The notes below the pieces were generated by a model that saw nothing but the letters and a program-made list of their open reading frames with translations, searched no databases and had not been told where the DNA came from. Positions 35,817-49,406 of a DNA stretch of 64,000 nucleotides are shown piece by piece (positions within the stretch are counted from its first letter, which is position 1; the number at the start of each line of letters is the position of its first letter). The position numbers and the translations under genes were made by a program. The DNA is taken from positions 124,001 to 188,000 of the forward strand of contig NW_025316729.1 of NCBI RefSeq assembly GCF_910594005.1. The letters are read 5' to 3'. The DNA comes from Cervus elaphus. Lineage: Eukaryota > Chordata > Mammalia > Artiodactyla > Cervidae.

Positions 35817-38800
35817 TCAACTCGAGATGAGAGGTTAGTCCCTGGCTTCGACTCCAGAGGAATACCACCTTACCACAAGCACCTCAAGTGGAGGCTTCTC
35901 TCAGCTCTAGGTATGTGAGAGGGACCCTGATTTTGCGGCTTCAAGTGGAATGGACACCGCGATGCCCTGACTCGAAATAAGGCCGGATATCCCTGCAGTG
36001 TCTTGAATGCAGGCTCGACTTGCATCTCCCAAGATGAAAGGATGTCTGAATCCCCTGTGGAGACCACAGAGAAAGACCTAGTTCCCCACCTCATGGCGAC
36101 CGGAGACCTCACATCCTTTGAAAACTCCAGAGGTAGGCGGAGATCAGTGCCTCCAAAGGAGACGATGCCTAAATCCTCGTGAAACTTGATAGGAGACCCA
36201 GGATTCCTGTGGCACGTGGAAAGGGACCCTTGGTCTCCCGCCTCAGCTGGAGAGGCGTCCCAATTGCCCTGCCAAGCCTCGAGGAGAATCCCGAGTTGTC
36301 CCTCGCAACTAGGCAGGAGTCCTGACGTCGCTGAACAAACACGTGGGTGGAAGGGCCATCCGCGTCGTAACTCGAGAATATACCTCAGGTTCCCGCCGCA
36401 ACTCGAGAAAAACCATGAGACTTCCACCTCGCCGCGAGATGAGGCCTGATTCCCCCGCACTGCGTGCAGAGCAATTCCGTGTTGCACATCACACATGAAA
36501 GGAGCCTTGATTTCCTTGATGGCACTCCAGAGAAACCCCAAGAACACTGTTTCAAGGCTAGAGGGATCCTGAGGTCACTGTAGCAACACGAAAGAGCTCC
36601 GTGGACGAAAAATCAACTCGAGATGAGAGGTTAGTCCCTGGCTTCGACTCCAGAGGAATACCACCTTACCACAAGCACCTCAAGAGGAGGCTTCTCTCAG
36701 CTCTAGGTATGTGAGAGGGACCCTGAGTTTGCGGCCTCAAGTGGAATGGACACCGCGATGCCCTGACTCGAAATAAGGCCGGATATCCCTGCAGTGACTT
36801 GAATGCAGGCTCGTCTTGCATCTCCCAAGACGAAAGGATGTCTGAATCCCCTGTGGAGACTAGAGAGAAAGACCTAGTTCCCCACCTCATCGCGACCGGA
36901 GGCCTCACATCCTTTGAAAACTCCAGCCGTACGCGGAGATCAGTGCCTCAAAAGGAGACGATGCATGACTCCTCGTGAAACTTGATAGGAGTCCCAGGAT
37001 TCCTGTGGCACGTGGAATGGGACCCTTGGTCTCCCGCCTCAGCTGGAGAGGCGTCCCAATTGCCAAGCCAAGCCTCGAGGAGAATCCCGAGTTGTCCCTC
37101 GCAACTAGGCAGGAGTCTTGACGTCGCTGAACAAACACGTGGGTGGAAGGGCCATCCCCATCGTAACTCGAGAATATACCCCAGGTTCCCGCCGCAACTT
37201 GAGAAAAACCATGAGACTTCCCCCACGCCACGAGATGAGGCCCGATTCCCCTGCACTGCGTGCAGAGCAATTCCGTGTTGCACATCACACATGAAAGGAG
37301 CCTTGATTTCCTTGATGGCACTCCAGAGAAACCCCAAGAACACTGTATCAAGGCTAGAGGGATCTTGAGGTCACTGTAGCCACACGAAAGAGCTCCGTGG
37401 ACCAAAAATCAACTCGAGATGAGAGGTTAGTCCCTGGCTTCGACTCCAGAGGAATACCACCTTACCACAAGCACCTCAAGAGGAGGCTTCTCTCAGCTCT
37501 AGGTATGTGAGAGGGACCCTGATTTTGCCGCCTCAAGTGGAATGGACACCGCGATGCCCTGAATCGAAATAAGGCCGGATATCCCTGCAGTGACTTGAAT
37601 GCAGGCTCGTCTTGCATCTCCCAAGACGAAAGGATGTCTGAATGCCCTGTGGAGACCACAGAGAAAGACCTAGTTCCCCACCTCATCGCGACCGGAGGCC
37701 TCACATCCTTTGAAAACTCCAGAGGTATGCGGAGATCAGTGCCTCCAAAGGAGACGATGCCTGACTCCTCGTGAAACTTGATAGGAGTCCCAGGATTCCT
37801 GTGGCACGTGGAAAGGGACCCTTGGTCTCCCGCCTCAGCTGGAGAGGCGTCCCAATTGCCCTGCCAAGCCTCGAGGAGAATCCCGAGTTGTCCCTCGCAA
37901 CTAGGCAGGAGTCCTGAAGTCACTGAAGAAACACGTGTGTGGAAGGGCCATCCCCGTCGTAACTCGAGAATATACCTCAGGTTCCCGCCGCAACTCGAGA
38001 AAAACCATGAGACTTCCCCCTCGCCGCGAGATGAGGCCTGATTCCCCTGCACTGCGGGCAGAGAAATTCCGTGTTGCACATCACACATGAAAGGAGCCTT
38101 GATTTCCTTGATGGCACTCCAGAGAAACCCCAAGAACACTGTTTCAAGGCTAGAGGGATCCCCAGGTCACTGTAGCAACACGAAAGAGCTCCGTGGACGA
38201 AAAATCAACTCGAGATGAGAGGTTAGTCCCTGGCTTCGACTCCAGAGGAATACCACCTTACCACAAGCACCTCAAGTGGAGGCTTCTCTCAGCTCTAGGT
38301 ATGTGAGAGGGACCCTGATTTTGCGGCTTCAAGTGGAATGGACACCGCGATGCCCTGACTCGAAATAAGGCCGGATATCCCTGCAGTGTCTTGAATGCAG
38401 GCTCGACTTGCATCTCCCAAGATGAAAGGATGTCTGAATCCCCTGTGGAGACCACAGAGAAAGACCTAGTTCCCCACCTCATGGCGACCGGAGACCTCAC
38501 ATCCTTTGAAAACTCCAGAGGTAGGCGGAGATCAGTGCCTCCAAAGGAGACGATGCCTAAATCCTCGTGAAACTTGATAGGAGACCCAGGATTCCTGTGG
38601 CACGTGGAAAGGGACCCTTGGTCTCCCGCCTCAGCTGGAGAGGCGTCCCAATTGCCCTGCCAAGCCTCGAGGAGAATCCCGAGTTGTCCCTCGCAACTAG
38701 GCAGGAGTCCTGACGTCGCTGAACAAACACGTGGGTGGAAGGGCCATCCGCGTCGTAACTCGAGAATATACCTCAGGTTCCCGCCGCAACTCGAGAAAAA

Positions 38801-39854
38801 CCATGAGACTTCCACCTCGCCGCGAGATGAGGCCTGATTCCCCCGCACTGCGTGCAGAGCAATTCCGTGTTGCACATCACACATGAAAGGAGCCTTGATT
38901 TCCTTGATGGCACTCCAGAGAAACCCCAAGAACACTGTTTCAAGGCTAGAGGGATCCTGAGGTCACTGTAGCAACACGAAAGAGCTCCGTGGACGAAAAA
39001 TCAACTCGAGATGAGAGGTTAGTCCCTGGCTTCGACTCCAGAGGAATACCACCTTACCACAAGCACCTCAAGAGGAGGCTTCTCTCAGCTCTAGGTATGT
39101 GAGAGGGACCCTGAGTTTGCGGCCTCAAGTGGAATGGACACCGCGATGCCCTGACTCGAAATAAGGCCGGATATCCCTGCAGTGACTTGAATGCAGGCTC
39201 GTCTTGCATCTCCCAAGACGAAAGGATGTCTGAATCCCCTGTGGAGACCACAGAGAAAGACCTAGTTCCCCACCTCATCGCGACCGGAGGCCGCACATCC
39301 GTTGAAAACTCCAGAGGTACGCGGAGATCAGTGCCTCCAAAGGAGACGATGCCTGACTCCTCGTGAAACTTGATAGGAGTTCCAGGATTCCTGTGGCACG
39401 TGTAAATGGACCCTTGGTCCCCGCCTCAGCTGGAGAGGCGTCCCAATTGCCTTGCCAAGCCTCGAGGAGAATCCCGAGTTGTCCCTCGCAACTAGGCAGG
39501 AGTCATGACGTCGCTGAACAAACACGTGGGTGGAAGGGCCATCCCCATCGTAACTCGAGAATATACCCCAGGTTCCCGCCGCAACTCGCGAAAAACCATG
39601 AGACTTCCCCCTCGCCACGCGATGAGGCCCGATTCCCCTGCACTACATGCAGAGCAATTCCGTGTTGCACATCACACATGAAAGGAGCCTTGATTTCCTT
39701 GTTGAGACTCCAGAGAAACCCCAAGAACACTGTTTCAAGGCTAGAAGGATCCTGAGGTCACTGTAGCAACACGAAAGAGCTCCGTGGACCAAAAATCAAC
39801 TCGAGATGAGAGGTTAGTCCCTGGCTTCGACTCCAGAGGAATACCACCTTACCA
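35080..39854 (+). repeat. Nested 3-monomer repeat f-g-h, two tandem copies
   Basis: f-g-h occurs at 35080-37467 and again at 37468-39854, offset 2388 (3 x 796), the second h-position monomer being the chimera M50. The same pair recurs at 40651-43038 and 43039-45426 in the downstream 7-monomer copy. The 3-monomer repeat therefore existed before the 5571-bp duplication. Confidence 0.86.
39060..39854 (+). repeat. Three-part chimeric monomer M50
   Basis: The 5' segment is consensus-like or h-like (gagtttgcggcc, aggctcgtcttg, caagacgaaagg up to about 39219). From ccgcacatccgttg near 39291 it is type c, and from the copied junction at 39423-39448 it is type d. The first switch is bounded to about 39220-39291. 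This is where the second 5571-bp copy begins, so the switch is the likely edge of that duplication. Confidence 0.82.
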
Positions 39855-42800
39855 CAAGCACCTCAAGAGGAGGCTTCTCTCAGCTCTAGGTATGTGAGAG
39901 GGACCCTGAGTTTGCGGCCTCAAGTGGAATGGACACCGCGATGCCCTGACTCGAAATAAGGCCGGATATCCCTGCAGTGACTTGAATGCAGGCTCGTCTT
40001 GCATCTCCCTTGATGAAAGGATGTCTGAATCCCCTGTGGAGACCACAGAGAAAGACCTAGATCCCCACCTCATCGCGACCGGAGGCCTCACATCCTTTGA
40101 AAACTCCAGAGGTACGCGGAGATCAGTGCCTCCAAAGGAGACGATGCCTGAGTCCTCCTGAAACTTGATAGGAGTCCCAGGATTCCTGTGGCACGTGGAA
40201 AGGGACACTTGGTCTCCCACCTCAGCTGGAGAGGCGTCCCAATTGCCCTGCGAAGCCTCGAGGAGAATCCCGAGTTGTCCCTCGCAACTAGGCAGGAGTC
40301 TTGACGTCGCTGAACAAACACGTGGGTGGAAGGGCCATCCCCGTCGTAACTCGAGAATATACCCCAGGTTCCCGCCGCAACTCGAGAAAAACCATGAGAC
40401 TTCCCCCTCGCCGCGAGATGAGGCCCGATTCCCCTGCACTGCGTGCAGAGCAATTCCGTGTTGCACATCACACATGAAAGGAGCCTTGATTTCCTTGATG
40501 GCACTCCAGAGAAACCCCAAGAACACTGTTTCAAGGCTAGAGGGATCCTGAGGTCACTGTAGCAACACGAAAGAGCTCCGTGGACCAAAAATCAACTCGA
40601 GATGAGAGGTTAGTCCCTGGCTTCGACTCCAGAGGAATACCACCTTACCACAAGCACCTCAAGAGGAGGCTTCTCTCAGCTCTAGGTATGTGAGAGGGAC
40701 CCTGATTTTGCCGCCTCAAGTGGAATGGACACCGCGATGCCCTGAATCGAAATAAGGCCGGATATCCCTGCAGTGACTTGAATGCAGGCTCGTCTTGCAT
40801 CTCCCAAGACGAAAGGATGTCTGAATCCCCTGTGGAGACCACAGAGAAAGACCTAGTTCCCCACCTCATCGCGACCGGAGGCCTCACATCCTTTGAAAAC
40901 TCCAGAGGTATGCGGAGATCAGTGCCTCCAAAGGAGACGATGCCTGACTCCTCGTGAAACTTGATAGGAGTCCCAGGATTCCTGTGGCACGTGGAAAGGG
41001 ACCCTTGGTCTCCCGCCTCAGCTGGAGAGGCGTCCCAATTGCCCTGCCAAGCCTCGAGGAGAATCCCGAGTTGTCCCTCGCAACTAGGCAGGAGTCCTGA
41101 AGTCACTGAAGAAACACGTGTGTGGAAGGGCCATCCCCGTCGTAACTCGAGAATATACCTCAGGTTCCCGCCGCAACTCGAGAAAAACCATGAGACTTCC
41201 CCCTCGCCGCGAGATGAGGCCTGATTCCCCTGCACTGCGGGCAGAGCAATTCCGTGTTGCACATCACACATGAAAGGAGCCTTGATTTCCTTGATGGCAC
41301 TCCAGAGAAACCCCAAGAACACTGTTTCAAGGCTAGAGGGATCCCCAGGTCACTGTAGCAACACGAAAGAGCTCCGTGGACGAAAAATCAACTCGAGATG
41401 AGAGGTTAGTCCCTGGCTTCGACTCCAGAGGAATACCACCTTACCACAAGCACCTCAAGTGGAGGCTTCTCTCAGCTCTAGGTATGTGAGAGGGACCCTG
41501 ATTTTGCGGCTTCAAGTGGAATGGACACCGCGATGCCCTGACTCGAAATAAGGCCGGATATCCCTGCAGTGTCTTGAATGCAGGCTCGACTTGCATCTCC
41601 CAAGATGAAAGGATGTCTGAATCCCCTGTGGAGACCACAGAGAAAGACCTAGTTCCCCACCTCATGGCGACCGGAGACCTCACATCCTTTGAAAACTCCA
41701 GAGGTAGGCGGAGATCAGTGCCTCCAAAGGAGACGATGCCTAAATCCTCGTGAAACTTGATAGGAGACCCAGGATTCCTGTGGCACGTGGAAAGGGACCC
41801 TTGGTCTCCCGCCTCAGCTGGAGAGGCGTCCCAATTGCCCTGCCAAGCCTCGAGGAGAATCCCGAGTTGTCCCTCGCAACTAGGCAGGAGTCCTGACGTC
41901 GCTGAACAAACACGTGGGTGGAAGGGCCATCCGCGTCGTAACTCGAGAATATACCTCAGGTTCCCGCCGCAACTCGAGAAAAACCATGAGACTTCCACCT
42001 CGCCGCGAGATGAGGCCTGATTCCCCCGCACTGCGTGCAGAGCAATTCCGTGTTGCACATCACACATGAAAGGAGCCTTGATTTCCTTGATGGCACTCCA
42101 GAGAAACCCCAAGAACACTGTTTCAAGGCTAGAGGGATCCTGAGGTCACTGTAGCAACACGAAAGAGCTCCGTGGACGAAAAATCAACTCGAGATGAGAG
42201 GTTAGTCCCTGGCTTCGACTCCAGAGGAATACCACCTTACCACAAGCACCTCAAGAGGAGGCTTCTCTCAGCTCTAGGTATGTGAGAGGGACCCTGAGTT
42301 TGCGGCCTCAAGTGGAATGGACACCGCGATGCCCTGACTCGAAATAAGGCCGGATATCCCTGCAGTGACTTGAATGCAGGCTCGTCTTGCATCTCCCAAG
42401 ACGAAAGGATGTCTGAATCCCCTGTGGAGACTAGAGAGAAAGACCTAGTTCCCCACCTCATCGCGACCGGAGGCCTCACATCCTTTGAAAACTCCAGCCG
42501 TACGCGGAGATCAGTGCCTCAAAAGGAGACGATGCATGACTCCTCGTGAAACTTGATAGGAGTCCCAGGATTCCTGTGGCACGTGGAATGGGACCCTTGG
42601 TCTCCCGCCTCAGCTGGAGAGGCGTCCCAATTGCCAAGCCAAGCCTCGAGGAGAATCCCGAGTTGTCCCTCGCAACTAGGCAGGAGTCTTGACGTCGCTG
42701 AACAAACACGTGGGTGGAAGGGCCATCCCCATCGTAACTCGAGAATATACCCCAGGTTCCCGCCGCAACTTGAGAAAAACCATGAGACTTCCCCCACGCC

Positions 42801-44630
42801 ACGAGATGAGGCCCGATTCCCCTGCACTGCGTGCAGAGCAATTCCGTGTTGCACATCACACATGAAAGGAGCCTTGATTTCCTTGATGGCACTCCAGAGA
42901 AACCCCAAGAACACTGTATCAAGGCTAGAGGGATCTTGAGGTCACTGTAGCCACACGAAAGAGCTCCGTGGACCAAAAATCAACTCGAGATGAGAGGTTA
43001 GTCCCTGGCTTCGACTCCAGAGGAATACCACCTTACCACAAGCACCTCAAGAGGAGGCTTCTCTCAGCTCTAGGTATGTGAGAGGGACCCTGATTTTGCC
43101 GCCTCAAGTGGAATGGACACCGCGATGCCCTGAATCGAAATAAGGCCGGATATCCCTGCAGTGACTTGAATGCAGGCTCGTCTTGCATCTCCCAAGACGA
43201 AAGGATGTCTGAATCCCCTGTGGAGACCACAGAGAAAGACCTAGTTCCCCACCTCATCGCGACCGGAGGCCTCACATCCTTTGAAAACTCCAGAGGTATG
43301 CGGAGATCAGTGCCTCCAAAGGAGACGATGCCTGACTCCTCGTGAAACTTGATAGGAGTCCCAGGATTCCTGTGGCACGTGGAAAGGGACCCTTGGTCTC
43401 CCGCCTCAGCTGGAGAGGCGTCCCAATTGCCCTGCCAAGCCTCGAGGAGAATCCCGAGTTGTCCCTCGCAACTAGGCAGGAGTCCTGAAGTCACTGAAGA
43501 AACACGTGTGTGGAAGGGCCATCCCCGTCGTAACTCGAGAATATACCCCAGGTTCCCGCCGCAACTCGAGAAAAACCATGAGACTTCCCCCTCGCCGCGA
43601 GATGAGGCCTGATTCCCCTGCACTGCGGGCAGAGCAATTCCGTGTTGCACATCACACATGAAAGGAGCCTTGATTTCCTTGATGGCACTCCAGAGAAACC
43701 CCAAGAACACTGTTTCAAGGCTAGAGGGATCCCCAGGTCACTGTAGCAACACGAAAGAGCTCCGTGGACGAAAAATCAACTCGAGATGAGAGGTTAGTCC
43801 CTGGCTTCGACTCCAGAGGAATACCACCTTACCACAAGCACCTCAAGTGGAGGCTTCTCTCAGCTCTAGGTATGTGAGAGGGACCCTGATTTTGCGGCTT
43901 CAAGTGGAATGGACACCGCGATGCCCTGACTCGAAATAAGGCCGGATATCCCTGCAGTGTCTTGAATGCAGGCTCGACTTGCATCTCCCAAGATGAAAGG
44001 ATGTCTGAATCCCCTGTGGAGACCACAGAGAAAGACCTAGTTCCCCACCTCATGGCGACCGGAGACCTCACATCCTTTGAAAACTCCAGAGGTAGGCGGA
44101 GATCAGTGCCTCCAAAGGAGACGATGCCTAAATCCTCGTGAAACTTGATAGGAGACCCAGGATTCCTGTGGCACGTGGAAAGGGACCCTTGGTCTCCCGC
44201 CTCAGCTGGAGAGGCGTCCCAATTGCCCTGCCAAGCCTCGAGGAGAATCCCGAGTTGTCCCTCGCAACTAGGCAGGAGTCCTGACGTCGGTGAAAAAACA
44301 CGTGGGTGGAAGGGCCATCCGCGTCGTAACTCGAGAATATACCTCAGGTTCCCGCCGCAACTCGAGAAAAACCATGAGACTTCCACCTCGCCGCGAGATG
44401 AGGCCTGATTCCCCCGCACTGCGTGCAGAGCAATTCCGTGTTGCACATCACACATGAAAGGAGCCTTGATTTCCTTGATGGCACTCCAGAGAAACCCCAA
44501 GAACACTGTTTCAAGGCTAGAGGGATCCTGAGGTCACTGTAGCAACACGAAAGAGCTCCGTGGACGAAAAATCAACTCGAGATGAGAGGTTAGTCCCTGG
44601 CTTCGACTCCAGAGGAATACCACCTTACCA
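39060..44630 (+). repeat. 7-monomer HOR, copy 2: [x/c/d]-e-f-g-h-f-g
   Basis: Monomers start at 39060, 39855 (e), 40651 (f), 41447 (g), 42243 (h), 43039 (f) and 43835 (g). From about 39292 it follows copy 1 at offset 5571 with very few differences, for example C at 34715 against A at 40286. It carries the copied c/d junction at 39423-39448. Its first monomer has a consensus-like 5' end instead of the c-type end, and its last g monomer contains a short foreign patch at 44290-44295. Confidence 0.9.
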
Positions 44631-47600
44631 CAAGCACCTCAAGAGGAGGCTTCTCTCAGCTCTAGGTATGTGAGAGGGACCCTGAGTTTGCGGCCTCAAG
44701 TGGAATGGACACCGCGATGCCCTGACTCGAAATAAGGCCGGATATCCCTGCAGTGACTTGAATGCAGGCTCGTCTTGCATCTCCCAAGACGAAAGGATGT
44801 CTGAATCCCCTGTGGAGACTAGAGAGAAAGACCTAGTTCCCCACCTCATCGCGACCGGAGGCCTCACATCCTTTGAAAACTCCAGCCGTACGCGGAGATC
44901 AGTGCCTCAAAAGGAGACGATGCATGACTCCTCGTGAAACTTGATAGGAGTCCCAGGATTCCTGTGGCACGTGGAATGGGACCCTTGGTCTCCCGCCTCA
45001 GCTGGAGAGGCGTCCCAATTGCCAAGCCAAGCCTCGAGGAGAATCCCGAGTTGTCCCTCGCAACTAGGCAGGAGTCTTGACGTCGCTGAACAAACACGTG
45101 GGTGGAAGGGCCATCCCCATCGTAACTCGAGAATATACCCCAGGTTCCCGCCGCAACTTGAGAAAAACCATGAGACTTCCCCCACGCCACGAGATGAGGC
45201 CCGATTCCCCTGCACTGCGTGCAGAGCAATTCCGTGTTGCACATCACACATGAAAGGAGCCTTGATTTCCTTGATGGCACTCCAGAGAAACCCCAAGAAC
45301 ACTGTATCAAGGCTAGAGGGATCTTGAGGTCACTGTAGCCACACGAAAGAGCTCCGTGGACCAAAAATCAACTCGAGATGAGAGGTTAGTCCCTGGCTTC
45401 GACTCCAGAGGAATACCACCTTACCACAAGCACCTCAAGAGGAGGCTTCTCTCAGCTCTAGGTATGTGAGAGGGACCCTGATTTTGCCGCCTCAAGTGGA
45501 ATGGACACCGCGATGCCCTGAATCGAAATAAGGCCGGATATCCCTGCAGTGACTTGAATGCAGGCTCGTCTTGCATCTCCCAAGACGAAAGGATGTCTGA
45601 ATCCCCTGTGGAGACCACAGAGAAAGACATAGTTCCCCACCTCATCGCGACCGGAGGCCTCACATCCTTTGAAAACTCCAGAGGTATGCGGAGATCAGTG
45701 CCTCCAAAGGAGACGATGCCTGACTCCTCGTGAAACTTGATAGGAGTCCCAGGATTCCTGTGGCACGTGGAAAGGGACCCTTGGTCTCCTACCTCAGCTG
45801 GAGAGGCGTCCCAATTGCCCTGCCAAGCCTCGAGGAGAATCCCGACTTGTCCCTCGCAACTAGGCAGGAGTCATGACGTCGCTGAACAAACACGTGGGTG
45901 GAAGGGCCATCCCCATCGTAACTCGAGAATATACCCCAGGTTCCCGCCGCAACTCGCGAAAAACCATGAGACTTCCCCCTCGACGCGAGATGAGGCCTGA
46001 TTCCCCTGCACTGCGTGCAGAGCAATTCCGTGTTGCACATCACACATGAAAGGAGCCTTGATTTCCTTGATGGCACTCCAGAGAAACCCCAAGAACACTG
46101 TTTCAAGGCTAGAGGGATCCCCAGGTCACTGTAGCAACACGAAAGAGCTCCGTGGACCAAAAATCAACTCGAGATGAGAGGTTAGTCCCTGGCTTCGACT
46201 CCAGAGGAATACCACCTTACCACAAGCACCTCAAGAGGAGGCTTCTCTCAGTTCTAGGTATGTGAGAGGGACCCTGAGTTTGCCGCCTAAAGTGGAATGG
46301 ACACCGCGATGCCCTGACTCGAATTAAGGCCGGATATCCCTGCAGTGACTTGAATGCAGGCTCGTCTTGCATCTCCCAAGACGAAAGGATGTCTGAATCC
46401 CCTGTGGAGACCACAGAGAAAGACCTAGATCCCCACCTCATCGCGACCGGAGGCCTCACATCCTTTGAAAACTCCAGAGGTACGCGGATATCAGTGCCTC
46501 CAAAGGAGACGATGCCTGACTCCTCGTGAAACTTGATAGGAGTCCCAGGATTCCTGTGGCACGTGGAAAGGGACCCTTGGTCTCCCGCCTCAGCTGGAGA
46601 GGCGTCCCAATTGCCAAGCCAAGCCTCGAGGAGAATCCCGAGTTGTCCCTCGCAACTAGGCAGGAGTCCTGACGTCGCTGAACAAACACGTGGGTGGAAG
46701 GGCCATCCCCGTCGTAACTCGAGAATATACCCCAGGTTCCCGCCGCAACTAGAGAAAAGCCATGAGACTTCCCCCTCGCCGCGAGATGAGGCCCGATTCC
46801 CCTGCACTGCGTGCAGAGCAATTCCGTGTTGCACATCACACATGAAAGGAGCCTTGATTTCCTTGATGGCACTCCAGAGAAACCCCAAGAACACTGTTTC
46901 AAGGCTAGAGGGATCCTGAGGTCACTGTAGCAACACGAAGGAGCTCCGTGGACCAAGAATCAACTCGAGATGAGAGGTTAGTCCCTGGCTTCGACTCCAG
47001 AGGAATACCAACTTACCACAAGCACCTCAAGAGGAGGCTTCTCTCAGCTCTAGGTATGTGAGAGGGACCCTGATTTTGCGGCCTCAAGTGGAATGGACAC
47101 CGCGATGCCCTGGCTCGAAATAAGGCCGGATATACCTGCAGTGACTTGAATGCAGGTTCGTCTTGCATCTCCCAAGACGAAAGGATGTCTGAATCCCCTG
47201 TGGAGACCACAGAGAAAGACCTAGTTCCCCACCTCATCGCGACCGGAGGCCTCACATCCTTTTAAAACTCCAGAGGTACGCGGAGATCAGTGACTCCAAA
47301 CGAGACGATGCCTGACTCCTCGTGAAACTTGAAAGGAGTCCCAGGATTCCTGTGGCAGGTGGAAAGGGACCCTTGGTCTCCCGCCTCAGCTGGAGAGGCG
47401 TCCCAATTGCCCTGCCAAGCCTCGAGGAGAATCCCGAGTTGTCCCTCGCAACTAGGCAGGAGTCCTGAAGTCACTGAAGAAACACGTGTGTGGAAGGGCC
47501 ATCCCCGTCGTAACTCGAGAATATACCTCAGGTTCCCGCCGCAACTCGAGAAAAACCATGAGACTTCCCCCTCGCCGCGAGATGAGGCCTGATTCCCCTG

Positions 47601-49406
47601 CACTGCGTGCAGAGCAATTCCGTGTTGCACATCACACATGAAAGGAGCCTTGATTTCCTTGATGGCACTCCAGAGAAACCCCAAGAACACTGTTTCAAGG
47701 CTAGAGGGATCCCCAGGTCACTGTAGCAACACGAAAGAGCTCCGTGGACGAAAAATCAACTCGAGATGAGAGGTTAGTCCCTGGCTTCGACTCCAGAGGA
47801 ATACCACCTTACCACAAGCACCTCAAGTGGAGGCTTCTCTCAGCTCTAGGTATGTGAGAGGGACCCTGATTTTGCGGCTTCAAGTGGAATGGACACCGCG
47901 ATGCCCTGACTCGAAATAAGGCCGGATATCCCTGCAGTGACTTGAATGCAGGCTCGACTTGCATCTCCCAAGATGAAAGGATGTCTGAATCCCCTGTGGA
48001 GACCACAGAGAAAGACCTAGTTCCCCACCTCATGGCGACCGGAGACCTCACATCCTTTGAAAACTCCAGAGGTAGGCGGAGATCAGTGCCTCCAAAGGAG
48101 ACGATGCCTAAATCCTCGTGAAACTTGATAGGAGACCCAGGATTCCTGTGGCACGTGGAAAGGGACCCTTGGTCTCCCGCCTCAGCTGGAGAGGCGTCCC
48201 AATTGCCCTGCCAAGCCTCGAGGAGAATCCCGAGTTGTCCCTCGCAACTAGGCAGGAGTCCTGACGTCGCTGAACAAACACGTGGGTGGAAGGGCCATCC
48301 GCGTCGTAACTCGAGAATATACCTCAGGTTCCCGCCGCAACTCGAGAAAAACCATGAGACTTCCACCTCGCCGCGAGATGAGGCCTGATTCCCCCGCACT
48401 GCGTGCAGAGCAATTCCGTGTTGCACATCACACATGAAAGGAGCCTTGATTTCCTTGATGGCACTCCAGAGAAACCCCAAGAACACTGTTTCAAGGCTAG
48501 AGGGATCCTGAGGTCACTGTAGCAACACGAAAGAGCTCCGTGGACGAAAAATCAACTCGAGATGAGAGGTTAGTCCCTGGCTTCGACTCCAGAGGAATAC
48601 CACCTTACCACAAGCACCTCAAGAGGAGGCTTCTCTCAGCTCTAGGTATGTGAGAGGGACCCTGAGTTTGCGGCCTCAAGTGGAATGGACACCGCGATGC
48701 CCTGACTCGAAATAAGGCCGGATATCCCTGCAGTGACTTGAATGCAGGCTCGTCTTGCATCTCCCAAGACGAAAGGATGTCTGAATCCCCTGTGGAGACT
48801 ACAGAGAAAGACCTAGTTCCCCACCTCATCGCGACCGGAGGCCTCACATCCTTTGAAAACTCCAGCCGTACGCGGAGATCAGTGCCTCAAAAGGAGACGA
48901 TGCATGACTCCTCGTGAAACTTGATAGGAGTCCCAGGATTCCTGTGGCACGTGGAATGGGACCCTTGGTCTCCCGCCTCAGCTGGAGAGGCGTCCCAATT
49001 GCCAAGCCAAGCCTCGAGGAGAATCCCGAGTTGTCCCTCGCAACTAGGCAGGAGTCTTGACGTCGCTGAACAAACACGTGGGTGGAAGGGCCATCCCCAT
49101 CGTAACTCGAGAATATACCCCAGGTTCCCGCCGCAACTTGAGAAAAACCATGAGACTTCCCCCACGCCACGAGATGAGGCCCGATTCCCCTGCACTGCGT
49201 GCAGAGCAATTCCGTGTTGCACATCACACATGAAAGGAGCCTTGATTTCCTTGATGGCACTCCAGAGAAACCCCAAGAACACTGTATCAAGGCTAGAGGG
49301 ATCTTGAGGTCACTGTAGCCACACGAAAGAGCTCCGTGGACCAAAAATCAACTCGAGATGAGAGGTTAGTCCCTGGCTTCGACTCCAGAGGAATACCACC
49401 TTACCA
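44631..49406 (+). repeat. Right region cassette h-i-j-k-g-h
   Basis: Monomers start at 44631 (h), 45427 (i), 46223 (j), 47019 (k), 47815 (g) and 48611 (h), all 796 bp. Type i is a mosaic: f-like 5' (gaatcgaaataag, gtatgcgg), d-like middle (gagtcatgacg, aactcgcgaa) and f-like 3' end (gaggcctgattcc). Type j has gccgcctaaagtgg, actcgaattaagg and gcggatatcag. Type k has ccctggctcg, gatatacctgc and catccttttaaaac. j to h (46223-49406) recur 6368 bp downstream. Confidence 0.87.

Larger units (their letters stand above)
33489..39059 (+). repeat. 7-monomer HOR, copy 1: c/d-e-f-g-h-f-g
   Basis: Monomers start at 33489 (c/d chimera), 34284 (e), 35080 (f), 35876 (g), 36672 (h), 37468 (f) and 38264 (g). 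The unit is 5571 bp (six of 796 and one of 795). Type f has gaatcgaaataag, gtatgcgg and gaagtcactgaagaaac. Type g has cctcaagtggagg, gtaggcgg and gcctaaatcc. Type h has ccagccgtacg, cctcaaaaggag and aattgccaagcc. f and g at 37468 and 38264 repeat those at 35080 and 35876 at offset 2388, a nested 3-monomer repeat. Confidence 0.9.
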
